From contig NW_027043820.1 of assembly GCF_037102585.1 (NCBI RefSeq), forward strand, positions 1,150,501-1,214,500: DNA of 64,000 nucleotides, read 5' to 3'. The notes beneath the pieces were generated by a model, which had not been told where the DNA came from, did no database searches, and saw only the letters and a program-made list of their open reading frames with translations. How positions within the stretch are numbered: the first letter of the stretch is position 1; the number at the start of each line of letters is the position of its first letter. Origin of the DNA: Saccharomycopsis crataegensis. Its lineage: Eukaryota > Ascomycota > Saccharomycetes > Ascoideales > Saccharomycopsidaceae. This document shows positions 1-11,045 of this stretch, in pieces. The translations under genes were made by a program, and so were the position numbers.

Positions 1-745
1 CACAATCGGTATAGTCTGAATCACCTAATAATCTTGTCTCATGGAAACTACTGTTAATGTGTGGGGTACTTGACGAGCTTAAACCGGCAAAACTAGCTCC
101 TGTTGGAGATGTAGTGGCATTTGGAGACCAGATAGAATTGGCAAACTCTACCGGTGAGGTTGGAAATTCGTGTCTTTTCTTGGGATTATGGCTTATATTG
201 GTGTCTAGCTTGGTGAGGTAGATGTCTTCGGAATTTCTGCGGGTTACAGTACTATTGAAAACAGGAGACTGCATCTGCTGATCTTGAGGATGAACGGCAT
301 TATTGTTTGTATTGTAACCATCTAAAGAATTTCGACCAATGGAAAGATAATTAGATTGTGATAGTGATTCATGGGATTCAGGAATAGGCGTCGTTTGAGA
401 TCGATCATATTTTGGACTTCCAGTTCCTGTGAAAGCATTGAGGGATTTGTGTTGTTGCCTGGTGGTGTTAACGGTATTTCCTTTTTTGGTAGTCAACGAT
501 AGAGCAGAGTTGGTGAGAAAGTTTGTTTTATTCTTGATTAAGTCATTGGTCTTTTGGTTCAAGGTCAATAATTGGAACAAAGGTTGTCTCTCCACGGCCC
601 TTTTGAGAGTCAGGTTGATGGGAGCGGAGTTTTTTTGCTCATTATTGTAGTTATTATTCTGGGTGATCGACATAAAGGAGTTATAAATTAAGAGAGGGTT
701 GGTGTTATCTGGGGCAGTCATCTGATGATTACTGTTGTTGATCAT
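1..745 (-). CDS. Unrecognised Asn/Ser-rich protein, partial (C-terminus beyond left edge)
   Basis: The gene runs off the left edge, so only about 248 N-terminal codons are visible. The ATG is at 745-743, and I found no in-frame ATG upstream before a T-rich leader on the coding strand. The visible protein is rich in Asn, Ser, Thr and Gln, has several S/T-P sites and one basic patch (NPKKRHE), and shows no membrane segment or domain I can name. Such composition is common in the disordered N-terminus of yeast transcription factors and signalling proteins, but that is inference. Reading frame and codon use support a real gene; the function is unknown. Confidence 0.75.
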   Translation of the reverse strand, partial: MINNSNHQMTAPDNTNPLLIYNSFMSITQNNNYNNEQKNSAPINLTLKRAVERQPLFQLLTLNQKTNDLIKNKTNFLTNSALSLTTKKGNTVNTTRQQHKSLNAFTGTGSPKYDRSQTTPIPESHESLSQSNYLSIGRNSLDGYNTNNNAVHPQDQQMQSPVFNSTVTRRNSEDIYLTKLDTNISHNPKKRHEFPTSPVEFANSIWSPNATTSPTGASFAGLSSSSTPHINSSFHETRLLGDSDYTDC

Positions 746-1920
746 ATGGCAATTGGTAATATAGGGAAAGAAAGATAATAGATGGATGAAGATGGAAAAA
801 AAAACAAAAAAAACAAAAAGAAAAACAAAAAAAATGAGGAACAAACAAGCTTTTTCTAATAGTCCTCAATGAATGATAATAACTGGTCGAAACATCTTCC
901 GATTAAGTTGCGATCTACCACGCACTGCTACATACTGTTGTAGATCAAACGCTTGTGACTGTGGCGACCACATAAAAAGCTCAATAGATTTCTTTCTAAA
1001 ACCCTCAGAGCAGAATGAACTAAAAGAACCTTATGTGCTGCTAAGATAGCAATAATATCTTACCAGCATTTGTAGGATTACGATATGAGATTATATCCAT
1101 AGCATTGGATGTGGGTTCCTGATCGGGAATTGGGCAACGCCCTTTCATGTAAGGACATCATCCATTTTTTTGCATCGCCTTGGAAAAAAAAAAAGAATTT
1201 GGAAATCCGAGCATGGGAAAAATTGGCGAATATAATAGAGACTAGCCTAGTATATTAAACATATCCTCACACTTACTATGTGTAAGTATGGATGTGTGTG
1301 TGTGTGTGTGTGTGTGTGGACTATTGCGGTTCAGAATTGGTCTAAACTGCGGATACAATAGCCTGCAGCTCAAGCTATTGTTATATTGCAAATCGCCGGT
1401 TTGAACCCTCTGATCTCAACGGGAATGCATTTCCTTCCCTTTTCCTGTTGCCACCCAACAGTTTACGAAGGCTGGTCTCATGCGGAATGTGCTATTCAAT
1501 CACTATACCAATAGATGGACACAGAGTATTCTGCTCATATACCTGCATGACTCAACATAAAAAAGATATAAGAAAATAAATAAATAAAAAGGAACAGGAA
1601 ATCTTGCCATTCAAGAACATTATTGCATCGTTATCAATTAGCTAAAGAAAATGTTCTTGTTTCTGATTTATATGAGGAAAGCTTATTTTTTAGTAGACTG
1701 GGACCCTTAGGTAGGCAACAGTTGCTTCCACTTTTATTGTCCTGCAAATTTAAGACATCATACCAATCACGACTTCGGCATCTACTATACATGATAATAC
1801 ATCCATATGGAGAAAAATTACATGCTCCAGGTGAATGAGATGGCATTTGAGTTTCCTTATGTACTATAATCTCCAATTTCTTTCCTTATGGTAAAAGTAT
1901 GTATATATAGATATATTAAA
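746..1920. other. Intergenic region with a TG microsatellite
   Basis: This holds the presumed promoter of the leftmost gene and the 3' flank of XRS2. I see a (TG)13 tract at 1293-1318 and several A-runs. Short frames near 1620-1880 have no good start and look like chance. No RNA gene was recognised. Confidence 0.6.
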
Positions 1921-4749
1921 TCAACTAGAAAATTTGAATCTTGCAATTGACCTTTCCTCTTCTTCGTCCTCTTCTTCTTCTTCTTCATCATCATCATCAT
2001 CATCACCATCATCTTTTTCACAGTCATCATCCCCCGCAACCCTTCGCTTGAGTGAGTTCGATTTTCCCCTTGTATTACGCCTTGTATTATATTTGGCACC
2101 ATTCTTAGTCTCGTACATAACTTCCTGATCATCTTCAGAATCACCCACAAAAAGATCCTGAGTTGTCGACAATGGGACCTGATCACAAGAAAATTTGAAA
2201 TGATTTCCCGACTTTGATATACCCCCATCATCACTATCTTCATCGGATTCCTTAGCCTTTGAAACACTCAATTCGTTCTCGGATACTATATGTACGGTGC
2301 CAACTTCATCTTCCCCTGGTTTATTTTTCAATTTTCCGTCCTTGGCAAGATCATAAACCTCGAATGTTATATATTCTTTGTAAACCGATCCCTGGTTCCT
2401 CTTCAACTGTTGATTTTTCTTTGAGTTCTTAATGAACTTTTTGAAATTCTTTCTTGTAGACCAATCTGAGTAATCTCCGCTTTTTGTCATTTCACTTTCG
2501 TTCGGCTCATTAGCCTGTTTTCTTGTCACTTCGAACTCCTCAACCTTGACTTGTCGTCTGATATTATCAATTTCTTTCCTACTTAATTGTCTCTTCATAT
2601 CTTCATCACCTCCAACTTCCTTTATTGCTTTATCATCTATCAGCTTCTTTGTTTTACGGACAGCTTCCATGAGGGATATTTTCCCATTATCTGATCTGTT
2701 TTCTGAGCCTTCTGACTCCGGAGTCATCTGTAATGGGACTTCGGGATCCTTGCCAAGAACAATATCAAAGGCCTTGAAAACTTCTTGCTGTTTGTCACTA
2801 CCCTCGATACACTCTTTTTCGGGATTCGAAGGCTCTGCTTTCTTTTCGATGTGTAAAGATTCCTCCACTTTGGTATCTGCTAATTTGGTTGCCATATATG
2901 ATACTTTTGAAAGGGACTCGACTTCGGATTTCTGTACAGGAACACCCACACTTTCTTGAGTAATCCCATATAGATCATCGAATGTTCTCTTCGGCTTTCG
3001 TTCAGGTCTTCTTCTTTTTCTTACATCAGTTCCTAAGGAGGCCTGTGTTTCTATTATATCCTCTTCAGTCTTTATCGCTACTGGTTCTTGGGTATTTGAA
3101 ACTGGTTCTGAAAATTGTGACTGATTGGGTAAAGAATGAATATGTGCAGTGTGATACACATCCAGTGTTTTGGCGCCTTCCCTATTTTGCGGTATACTAT
3201 CTGGGACTTGCATCACGGATTTTGGGGACTCCTTCAAATTATCTTCCTCTAATTTTTGGGCATATGATGATGGTACCGGCGAATTTGACGAAGATCCAGC
3301 TTGTGATTGCACTGGTTCGTTTCCGCCTAAGAACATCGACATTATATTAGTCCGATTCCTCGCTGTTCTTCTTCTTTTACTAGATGGTGCCTGCGGTGCT
3401 ATTTCTTCATCAGATTTTTCTTTGAGGTCACTATGTACTTTTTCAATTGACTTATCCGACACAGAATTCTGCCCAGGCAATAATATCAGTGAGTCAGAAT
3501 TCTTAACGACGTCAAAAAATTCCTGATAATTATGCAATGCTATTTTCAATTTAATCGAAGCTCTCTTCAACATTTTAAATTTCAATAGCTTTATTGGGTC
3601 ATCCTCTGTAAGTCCCTTCATTAACACCAATTTTGAATCTGATTTGACTTTAGAACAATATTCATAAAGCTTCTCGCCCCCAAACTTTGAGCTATTCAGC
3701 GTATCATTAGCATCGATGTATGCATCGAGGTCATAATATATGACTTTACCTCCTCCGGCTTTAATAGTCTCCTCTAAATTTTGGAATTGGGACTTATCAG
3801 TCACAACAAAAGTGAAATGTCTAAATAAATTCAATCTTTCAGGATTAGGTCGATACACTTCATTTGGAAAGTAATCCATTATTTTGGGGAACTTTTTTGC
3901 CATGTCATATTCCAATAATGTTGTTGATGGCGGAATATCTCTACTAGGAATATTTTGGTCATCATAATTTTGATCAATGGCCATAACAGGGGTTTCCAGA
4001 AGTCTTTTGATCACTTTAACATAATCTGGGTTAACTATCAGAATATTTTTCACTAATGCCAAAGCAAGCTTGGTGGATAATTTGTCAGATTGTAAAAAGC
4101 ATGTTGTGTTTTCAGTAATTCTTGCACAGTATTCAATGTTCAATCCTTTCAAATTACTTTCGAGAAATTGTTCCACTTCTTGTGTTTTATCACCGTCTGT
4201 TATAATGTCATTGGCAGAATACCCTATACAGATAGGTGACCAAATCAAAGCTAGTTTCAATTTAGCTTGATCTTTGCCAAACTCCATTTTTATTGGACTT
4301 GTATTATATTCCAATATTTTAGGATCCTTACCATCACGAATCGAAAACTTCTGTTCTTTACTTATATGAGTTTTTGCTCTTCCGCAGACCAGTATTTTAA
4401 TCGGTGGGATTTTATTATTGTTATTTATTGGATCAGCTATTTCCAGAGCTTGGAGTTTGAACTGGATTTGTGAAACTGATTGTCTGAAAGGATGAGACGC
4501 AAGGCTAATATCCACTGAATTACTAGTTAGTATTTTGGAATTTGTATTTAATATTCTCAGATTTCACTCACAATCGCGGCCTCTTCCAACGGAATACTCT
4601 TTGTTCGGAAGAATTATTTTCTTGATGACTTCTATAATGGCGCACCATGTTAGTAATTTAGAAATTAGAGACACTCCAAAATTGGATTGCACAGCAATAA
4701 CATTCATACCTCCTTCATGTGTGCCACTGGGCACTGATAGTATCCACAT
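1921..4749 (-). CDS. XRS2: XRS2/NBS1, MRX complex subunit (three exons)
   Basis: This is the regulatory subunit of the Mre11-Rad50-Xrs2 complex, which acts in double-strand-break repair and Tel1 signalling in the nucleus. Exons are 4710-4749, 4572-4631 and 1921-4514 (897 residues). Intron 1 (4632-4709) has donor GTATGA and branch TACTAAC; intron 2 (4515-4571) has donor GTGAGT and branch TACTAAC. Only the spliced frame restores the N-terminal FHA domain: MWILS at the start, then EYSVGRGRDLDISLASHPF. A BRCT-like region follows. Near residue 722 lies KNFKKF, the conserved Mre11-binding motif. The protein ends in a long acidic run followed by RFKF, matching the Tel1/ATM-binding FxF motif of Nbs1. 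S. cerevisiae Xrs2 is 854 residues. The gene is divergent from PEX20. Confidence 0.93.
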
Positions 4750-4869
4750 CACGGCCTGGTTCCAATATTGTACGATGGTGATATTCCTGTTGCCTTTGTG
4801 CCTTCCTCATCCCGGCGATTTTCTATTTGCCATGGTGCTTGTTGTACCCGTATCTTTGGTATAACTTTA

Positions 4870-4875
4870 CACGTG
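4870..4875. promoter_or_regulatory. CACGTG box between XRS2 and PEX20
   Basis: A palindromic CACGTG lies about 120 bases upstream of the XRS2 start and 143 bases upstream of PEX20. It is the core site of Cbf1/Pho4-type bHLH factors. Function is inferred only; the same box occurs in four other promoters here. Confidence 0.45.
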
Positions 4876-5017
4876 CCGGGGTCGATCTCCATCACCTCTG
4901 CGAAAAGTGGAGAGACGAAATTACTAATTTTTGCAATCCGAGTGTAAAGACCTGATAGATTGTATGTTGGCTGTTTTGTCATACAAATAATTGAAATTCA
5001 AAACAACATTAATATTT

Positions 5018-6154
5018 ATGGCCTTCTTCAATAGCGATCCTGCTTCATGCGGGCCCTCCAGCTCAGTTTCAAAGCTAACTAGCTTTGCAAATTCTAAAAA
5101 TAATGTACTTAGTAATGAATATAATCCAAATGTCCCGTCAACATCGAGGAGCAAACAGTTTCACAATAATCATCTAAATACATTGGATAGAAGACTCGAA
5201 AATCAATTCAGCCTGTTCATGAATAATGATACGAAAACCAGCATCGTTGGTAACATGGTGGATCCCAGAAAAGGGATCAATGATTCACTAGTCAACCAGA
5301 AATACCGGGGACCTGCCAATGTACAACATGATTGGATTAAAGATTTCTCTCAAATGAGTGTTTCACAGCACGATCACTCCGTCCATATCCTGAAAATGAA
5401 TTCTCAGAGCCCATTACCTCAATTTTCTCACTCACAGCAACAACTACCTCTGCATCATGCTCCTGCGATGTCACTGCAACAGAACCAAATAAGAATAATG
5501 CATCATAGTCACTTTCTACAAAACCAATCGATGCCAATATTCCAAAATACACGAGCAGAAGTAAATCAAGCTTATAATTCTGAAAATCCGCAGCAGTTAG
5601 AGAATGAAGATGATATTTTTGAGCAGGCGTTTTCCAACATTGAAAAAGAAATTGCATTACAAGGACTGTCTGAATTAGTTCTAGAACCATTAGCTCAAGA
5701 TATCATCTCTGTACATCCAGAAAATGAGGTGCTTTCGAATATTGCAAGCAAAATCGCAGAGACTATGGAGCATGTTGACGATCTTAATACCGATAATAAT
5801 CTGGAGCTTTCTCCAAAATTCCAAAATTCGAAATTTTTGAAATTAATGAAGGATATCTCAAATAAGAAAGTGGCTCTTTGTGAAAGTGGTAAGAAATTCA
5901 TCGACACTAGCACCGGTGATAACATAAATGGTCTTGAAGCGGATGAAGTGCTTTTCACTGCTCCTCAAGCAGCAGCGATTGCACTGGAGAGAAGATTGGG
6001 TGATCCTTTAGACTGCTTGAATGATGGCGATGTTTTAGTTAGTTCAGACCAGGCTAGAGCTCTTATTAAAGGGAAGATTAATGGTCAGAATATTCTTCCT
6101 CGGAGCTCATCTGAAATCTTTAGTGACTACCTAAATGATGATGATTCTTTCTAG
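5018..6154 (+). CDS. PEX20: PEX20-type PTS2 co-receptor peroxin
   Basis: This is the co-receptor that, with Pex7, imports PTS2 proteins into peroxisomes; in Saccharomyces the role belongs to Pex18 and Pex21. The start at 5018 gives 378 residues and places the diagnostic conserved cysteine at residue 11 (ASCGPSSS), the residue family members use for ubiquitin-dependent recycling. A WxxxF-type Pex14-binding motif is seen at WIKDF, followed by a Gln/His/Ser-rich linker and an acidic helical C-terminal part that should bind Pex7. Length is close to the Yarrowia protein (about 424). Identification rests on the N-terminal motif and architecture, so it is less firm than for the enzymes nearby. Confidence 0.8.
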   Translation: MAFFNSDPASCGPSSSVSKLTSFANSKNNVLSNEYNPNVPSTSRSKQFHNNHLNTLDRRLENQFSLFMNNDTKTSIVGNMVDPRKGINDSLVNQKYRGPANVQHDWIKDFSQMSVSQHDHSVHILKMNSQSPLPQFSHSQQQLPLHHAPAMSLQQNQIRIMHHSHFLQNQSMPIFQNTRAEVNQAYNSENPQQLENEDDIFEQAFSNIEKEIALQGLSELVLEPLAQDIISVHPENEVLSNIASKIAETMEHVDDLNTDNNLELSPKFQNSKFLKLMKDISNKKVALCESGKKFIDTSTGDNINGLEADEVLFTAPQAAAIALERRLGDPLDCLNDGDVLVSSDQARALIKGKINGQNILPRSSSEIFSDYLNDDDSF

Positions 6155-6618
6155 GCTTTTTGCAAAAAAAAAAAAAAAAAAATAAAATAATTCGAGATCA
6201 GGGGTTTGCAGGCATTTATTTGAGTTAATTAGAAATTAAGTCTTTTACTTTTTAGTTATTTTCTCTTTCTAGCTTCTCCAATTTGCAAACTTTATAATCG
6301 GTAATAATTTGTATCAAAAAAATGAGATGAGTGCGACGAAATATCAGTATTTAATGTACAAAATGCTCAGATATAGAAAAAAAAACTGGTTCCTCCAGAT
6401 ATAAAAAATGCTCATATGTAGAAAAATAAACAAAAAACTGGTACCTCCAGATATAAAACAAAACATAGTATGATGGTCATGAAATGCGGGTCTGGAAGAA
6501 TGCATGAAATTTAGACCATAGGAGGTTAGAAGAAAAAAAAAAGAAAAAGGCATAAAAATGGGTGTAAATATTAACTCGAATAACAATGATATATATAGTT
6601 TAATGCAATGCAGTCAAT
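6155..6618. other. Intergenic region between converging PEX20 and TDA11
   Basis: AT-rich 3' flanks of two converging genes, with an 18-A run just after PEX20. Near 6365-6455 a short segment (tggt-cctccagatataaaa) appears twice about 70 bases apart. No gene is supported. Confidence 0.6.
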
Positions 6619-8706
6619 TCAACTGTCTTTTTTGAGTCTTCCAGAATTCTCTGGAGAATGAAAACTATCCTTGAATTTTTCTGGGCTACTATCCAAATCA
6701 ATTAGGTTATTGACCGAAGAGTTCTTCTGTTCAAAATTTCCCACAGAGCGCCTGTTATCATTCTTATTTACACGTTGTTCTTCTTCTTCAATAGAAAGGA
6801 GCAAACCATCCTTTACATCAGAGTAGAAGTTCCAAAGCGAAGAGGAGACAGTTTGTAAAACTTCATTTGGGTCCTTCGTAGGATTCAAAGATGGTTTACT
6901 ACTAGCCAAATCGATGATTGGGTTATTTATCCCATTTCCAGCAGCACCATTATTCCCATCATCAAATAATTCCTTGAAGTTCCTGCTAGAGGCAGAAGAA
7001 TTACTATTATTTGATCTTTTAGGGATAATGATTTTATGGTCTTTCATGTTAATGGACTTTCTATAAGAAGGATTCTTGCTGAGCTTTAAGCCACTTGCAG
7101 TTTTCTCCGACTTGTTCTTTGATAACACAAGCGATGAGCTTCTTTGAAGCGAGGATGATTTCTGACGCTCAGGTTTGGAAGGTGTGTTATGAGCCGCATT
7201 GTCATCAAAATCATCATCCCATTTGAAGAAGTCATCATCATCTGCATCATTATCCCCTCCATATTCATCTATTTCATTCATCATGTCTCTTTGTTTGGTT
7301 GGAGAGCACTTTTCTCTCACTTCTTTGGCTGACAAAGGCGAAGCAACTCCAGTTAATCCTGAGCCCGCTCCTCCGTTAATCACCCCACCGTTTGAAATTT
7401 TTTCAAACTCGGATTGCAACATGTTATCAAACTGAGAGAATAAATTGAGTGGCTTAGAAATACTGTCCCAAACAGAAGACATCCGCTTATTTGAAGGACT
7501 ACTATTACCATTCCTGGATCCATTTTGATCCTCTGAGGCGTTATCATCGACTGATCCCTCTGTGGACGAAGAAATGGTTGCACCCAATATACCACCCAAT
7601 AAACTATTGGCTCTGTTTCTACTATTAGTTATAGCAGAATTTTGTGGTGATAAGTTATTTTTGTTGGTGCCAGTGGATTGCCCGCTTTGAGCATGAGTGT
7701 GTAGCTTATTATTAGAGCTTCCCAAATTATTATATAAAGATTTTTGAACAAACTGTCTGAGTTCATGTAATTCCTTCATTTCAGTTTGTAATAGAGAGGT
7801 CAAATTCTTAATTTCATCCTTCAACTCAACAACCCTCATTTCCTTCAATGCCAAAAGCCGCAATTTTTCAGTAGTTTCATCAACTGGATCTGGAGAGAGG
7901 AGCGAGTGTCTTGAAGGAGGAACGGTATGTTCTGATTCGGTATCATTGATTGTAGAAGAGTTTAGTATGGACGTATGGTCAGTGTCGATATCAGCGGGTC
8001 TTTGGGGATTATCGCACGATATTTGGGACATGGAAGACGATATTGACAAAGATCTTCCAAGACCTCTCAGTTTCCTGAGATTACTTGCTCCTGTAGAAGA
8101 TGTGGATGTGGATGCAGATGGTTGGTGATGATACAGCTTAGAAGGGTTGTGATACATCGAAGTGGATCTTTTAAGGCCAAAGGATCTGTTTTGGTGGCCT
8201 GAGGGAAACCCATTGGATATCACCGGAGAGTTGTTTGCGCTGACAGAATGTCTCTGTTGTATAACATGGTTACCTATAACTGGGGAGGGCACTGCAGAAA
8301 TGCTTCTTTTCTGATGCTGAGATGAAGATCTCATCAACGGAGATGAGACTACTTTGTTTTGATCTGGAGTTGTGAGGGCACTATTTGGACCGGAATCTGT
8401 TATTGTAATACCCAAATTAAAACCACTTCGGGAAAATCTCCTGGCATGATTTGGTTTGTTTAAAGGAGATTTCAATGGTGTTAGCTTATTTTCATCAGCA
8501 ATCAGTGTGGTTATTTGAGGTTCATTTTTGCCAACTGTTGGAGCATTTCTCACGCTTTCCTCAGTTTTTTCGTTGGCTAACAGATCATTGTGAGTCTGTG
8601 ATGATACACTGCCATTCTTAGGCGCTGATTCTTTCCTTAATTCCGACATAGCAGCCAGCTTTCTTGGTGTAGACAGTTGTTGTATTTGAGGATCAACAGG
8701 TTTCAT
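6619..8706 (-). CDS. TDA11: TDA11 homologue (DUF4048-type protein)
   Basis: Orthologue of S. cerevisiae Tda11, a protein of unknown function. The ATG at 8706 gives 695 residues (Tda11 is 504). Three blocks match in order: a coiled coil around ELKDEIKNL...ELHELRQ, a block SVWDSISKPLNLFSQFDNML, and a C-terminal block SSLWNFYSDVKDGLL followed by EEE. The rest is Ser/Asn-rich and low in complexity, with many possible phosphosites. The frame is open upstream of 8706 but contains no earlier ATG. The gene is divergent from RAD14, with 150 bases between the chosen starts. Confidence 0.85.
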   Translation of the reverse strand: MKPVDPQIQQLSTPRKLAAMSELRKESAPKNGSVSSQTHNDLLANEKTEESVRNAPTVGKNEPQITTLIADENKLTPLKSPLNKPNHARRFSRSGFNLGITITDSGPNSALTTPDQNKVVSSPLMRSSSQHQKRSISAVPSPVIGNHVIQQRHSVSANNSPVISNGFPSGHQNRSFGLKRSTSMYHNPSKLYHHQPSASTSTSSTGASNLRKLRGLGRSLSISSSMSQISCDNPQRPADIDTDHTSILNSSTINDTESEHTVPPSRHSLLSPDPVDETTEKLRLLALKEMRVVELKDEIKNLTSLLQTEMKELHELRQFVQKSLYNNLGSSNNKLHTHAQSGQSTGTNKNNLSPQNSAITNSRNRANSLLGGILGATISSSTEGSVDDNASEDQNGSRNGNSSPSNKRMSSVWDSISKPLNLFSQFDNMLQSEFEKISNGGVINGGAGSGLTGVASPLSAKEVREKCSPTKQRDMMNEIDEYGGDNDADDDDFFKWDDDFDDNAAHNTPSKPERQKSSSLQRSSSLVLSKNKSEKTASGLKLSKNPSYRKSINMKDHKIIIPKRSNNSNSSASSRNFKELFDDGNNGAAGNGINNPIIDLASSKPSLNPTKDPNEVLQTVSSSLWNFYSDVKDGLLLSIEEEEQRVNKNDNRRSVGNFEQKNSSVNNLIDLDSSPEKFKDSFHSPENSGRLKKDS

Positions 8707-8856
8707 TCTGTCCACAAAATATTTCTGAAGGGGACAACGCACCGGTACGGAGCACGCGATAGACACCGCTGCGGCTTTACGGAAATAGTTTTTTCAAGCT
8801 GAGATGATGCGATGAGGCAGAATCATGGATACTTTTTGAGTTCTCCGCAGCCAACC

Positions 8857-9765
8857 ATGTCAGAGAATAGCAGGGTTTCGAAGCTCACTTTGGAGCAGAA
8901 GAGAAAAAAGTTGGAGGCAAACAGAGCAAAAGCCCTACAGCGAAAGAAGGATCTACTAAATGGCTCACTAAATGGCCAAACCTCAGCTCAAAGGCCTGAT
9001 GCTAGTAATCGAAATGCCAAAGATAATCGAAAAAACAAGAAAATGATCAAAAAAAGCGATTACATTCAGTATGATATATCAAACACAAAGGATACCAAGG
9101 GAGGGTATATAATGGAACCACGGCGCTCAGAAACAGATAAGACTTTGGATGAGTGGCGGCAACAGCAGGAAAAATCAAAAGAGATTCGGCGAGTGCAAGA
9201 TCCTGCTCCACCGTTGGATATTTCGGCAGCTCCTAAATGCTATGAATGCAATACCATTGATATAAATCTGGAGTTCTTCAATGTTTATGGCTCCAGGGTT
9301 TGCAATAAATGCAAAGAAAAGTTGCCAGAAAAATATTCATTGTTAACAAAAACTGAATGTAAACAAGATTATTTTCTAACTGAATCAGAGTTGATGGATA
9401 CCAGTATTTTCAACAAGATTGAAAAACCAAATCCCCATGCTAAATTTTCCAGAATGCAACTATTTTTGCGATATCAAATTGAGGAATTTGCCTTTAAGAA
9501 ATGGGGAGGAAGTGATGGGTTAGATGAAGAATGGCTACGAAGACAGAAATATAAAATCGACAAAAAAGCCAAGAATTTTGAAGCAAAGTTAAAAGAAATG
9601 AAGAAGAGAACTAGAGCTGAGGAATATACAAGAAAATTAAGGGAAAAAAAAGATGATGGTTATGGCCATGCTCATGATTGGTCAGAGCCTCTAGACGTCG
9701 ACGGCACTGTGGTTAGAAGAAGATGTAAGGATTGTGGATTGGAAACTGAGGAGATTAATTTCTAG
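8857..9765 (+). CDS. RAD14: RAD14, XPA-family nucleotide excision repair factor
   Basis: Damage-verification protein of nucleotide excision repair, the XPA orthologue. The frame is open from an ATG at 8812, but the second ATG at 8857 gives the family-like N-terminus MSENSRVSKLTLEQKRKKLE and 302 residues. The zinc finger is C128-x2-C131-x17-C149-x2-C152, followed by the XPA core (LLTKTECKQDYFLTESEL, EKPNPH, AFKKWGG) and a C-terminal CKDCGLETEE matching yeast Rad14. S. cerevisiae Rad14 is 371 residues, the difference lying in the N-terminal part. It converges on PCD1 with 59 bases between stops. Confidence 0.96.
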   Translation: MSENSRVSKLTLEQKRKKLEANRAKALQRKKDLLNGSLNGQTSAQRPDASNRNAKDNRKNKKMIKKSDYIQYDISNTKDTKGGYIMEPRRSETDKTLDEWRQQQEKSKEIRRVQDPAPPLDISAAPKCYECNTIDINLEFFNVYGSRVCNKCKEKLPEKYSLLTKTECKQDYFLTESELMDTSIFNKIEKPNPHAKFSRMQLFLRYQIEEFAFKKWGGSDGLDEEWLRRQKYKIDKKAKNFEAKLKEMKKRTRAEEYTRKLREKKDDGYGHAHDWSEPLDVDGTVVRRRCKDCGLETEEINF

Positions 9766-9824
9766 TGAGAACTTGCGGACTTTTGTATTTATATCAAATC
9801 TAATATAATTTATACTCCTGATCT

Positions 9825-10850
9825 TTATATTTTTGAGCCATTATTGTAAATTTCTATTAATCTTTTTTCTTCATCTTTTGGTAAGACATCACCAAATGAA
9901 GTTTTCTTGTCACCATTAATGATACCGACTTCAAAGTCACTTCTTTTGCCATCCTTAAGTTGGCCTCCACTTGTAGACAATGAATAGAGTAGCTCTTCTT
10001 CTCCGATATTCCTTTTCTTGTCCCAGTATTCTTGTCCTTTGTAAGCTATCTGTGCTAGCTCATACAAGATATTGGCAGTGAGTCCCCACACGTTCCTAAC
10101 TTGTTGGTTCTGTGCACCTGCATTACTACTCTCATCTTCAGAGGATAAGTCATCGACATCAGCTAACCAAGTAGCTTCATTTTCGTGATTACTCTGTGGA
10201 TATATTAGCGATCTTAAACACCATTTGATTCCTGCCCAACTTGTGTTAACTGCCCGTTTCTCAAGATATTCACTAGACTTCTCTTGGAGCTCAATTTTCA
10301 AATTGGCTTCTTTGCTAACACTCTTGATTTTCCTTTGGTCAAAGAAATCCCTCAATGGGACTGAAAAAATGCTCGAACTTTCTCCAGGGTTTAGACTAAA
10401 TTGCAATGATTTATCCAAAATATTGAGCTCATCTGACAGAGTTCTCAATATCCCAACACAAGGTCTGACAGCTAACACGGTTCTAGCTACAAAACACGGT
10501 AAAAAGTTCAACTTCTCGAGCTTGAGTCCAAGCTTCGATAGCTCTTCGTCTGATTTTGGAAATCCAATTTCTTCAAATGCCTCCCTTCGTGATGTTTCCC
10601 ACTCTGATTCCAAACCATTATCAGCTTTCCCGCCGGGAAAAGATACGTGACCGGAAAAGTTTCTAAGCGACCTTGATCTTTTCGTCAAAATCACTCTAAG
10701 TTCTCCACACCTTCCAAGAAATAGAATTACCAAAACTGCTGACCTTCTTGATATTGGAAGCTTATGCCAGACCGTTGTCTTGGTGTTTGAGTGATAATAT
10801 AGTGGCTTGTATGAAATAACATTCGGTAAGAAGCAAGCCTCGGTACTCAT
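9825..10850 (-). CDS. PCD1: PCD1, peroxisomal CoA diphosphatase (Nudix)
   Basis: Nudix hydrolase that cleaves CoA and oxidised CoA to 4'-phosphopantetheine and 3',5'-ADP. The 341 residues match the roughly 340 of S. cerevisiae Pcd1. The CoA-diphosphatase signature (LTKRSRSLRNFSGHVSFPGG) runs directly into the Nudix box with REAFEEIGF near residues 89-97, which carries the metal-binding glutamates. The protein ends in SKI, a variant of the SKL peroxisome targeting tripeptide, consistent with the known location of the family. The start ATG at 10850 is the only upstream choice. Confidence 0.93.
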   Translation of the reverse strand: MSTEACFLPNVISYKPLYYHSNTKTTVWHKLPISRRSAVLVILFLGRCGELRVILTKRSRSLRNFSGHVSFPGGKADNGLESEWETSRREAFEEIGFPKSDEELSKLGLKLEKLNFLPCFVARTVLAVRPCVGILRTLSDELNILDKSLQFSLNPGESSSIFSVPLRDFFDQRKIKSVSKEANLKIELQEKSSEYLEKRAVNTSWAGIKWCLRSLIYPQSNHENEATWLADVDDLSSEDESSNAGAQNQQVRNVWGLTANILYELAQIAYKGQEYWDKKRNIGEEELLYSLSTSGGQLKDGKRSDFEVGIINGDKKTSFGDVLPKDEEKRLIEIYNNGSKI

Positions 10851-11045
10851 CGTCGCTGGTATTATGATATAATGAGATTATCGCTGCCCATGCAATGGGT
10901 AGTTGGCTTGTGCCGCTGTTCCTTATCGATTTTCTTAAACCTTTTTTTTTTTTTGTTGAGGTGCGTTAAGTGCTTACTAACAATATTGACGGGTTGAACG
11001 GAATATAAAAATACTTGGGAACTATATACAACAAAAGCTCGGGTC

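Noticed and set aside
1330-1425. tRNA-like signals (hairpin ACAATAGC/GCTATTGT and GGTTTGAACCC)
   Set aside because: No acceptor stem or proper T-stem can be folded around them; the resemblance to a Leu tRNA is superficial.
4749-5154. Minus-strand frames upstream of XRS2 exon 1
   Set aside because: They overlap the XRS2-PEX20 divergent promoter and the PEX20 coding start, and match nothing.
7946-8128. Antisense frame inside TDA11, typical of many such frames in this window
   Set aside because: It is a shadow of a well-supported gene on the other strand, with biased composition from Ser codons.
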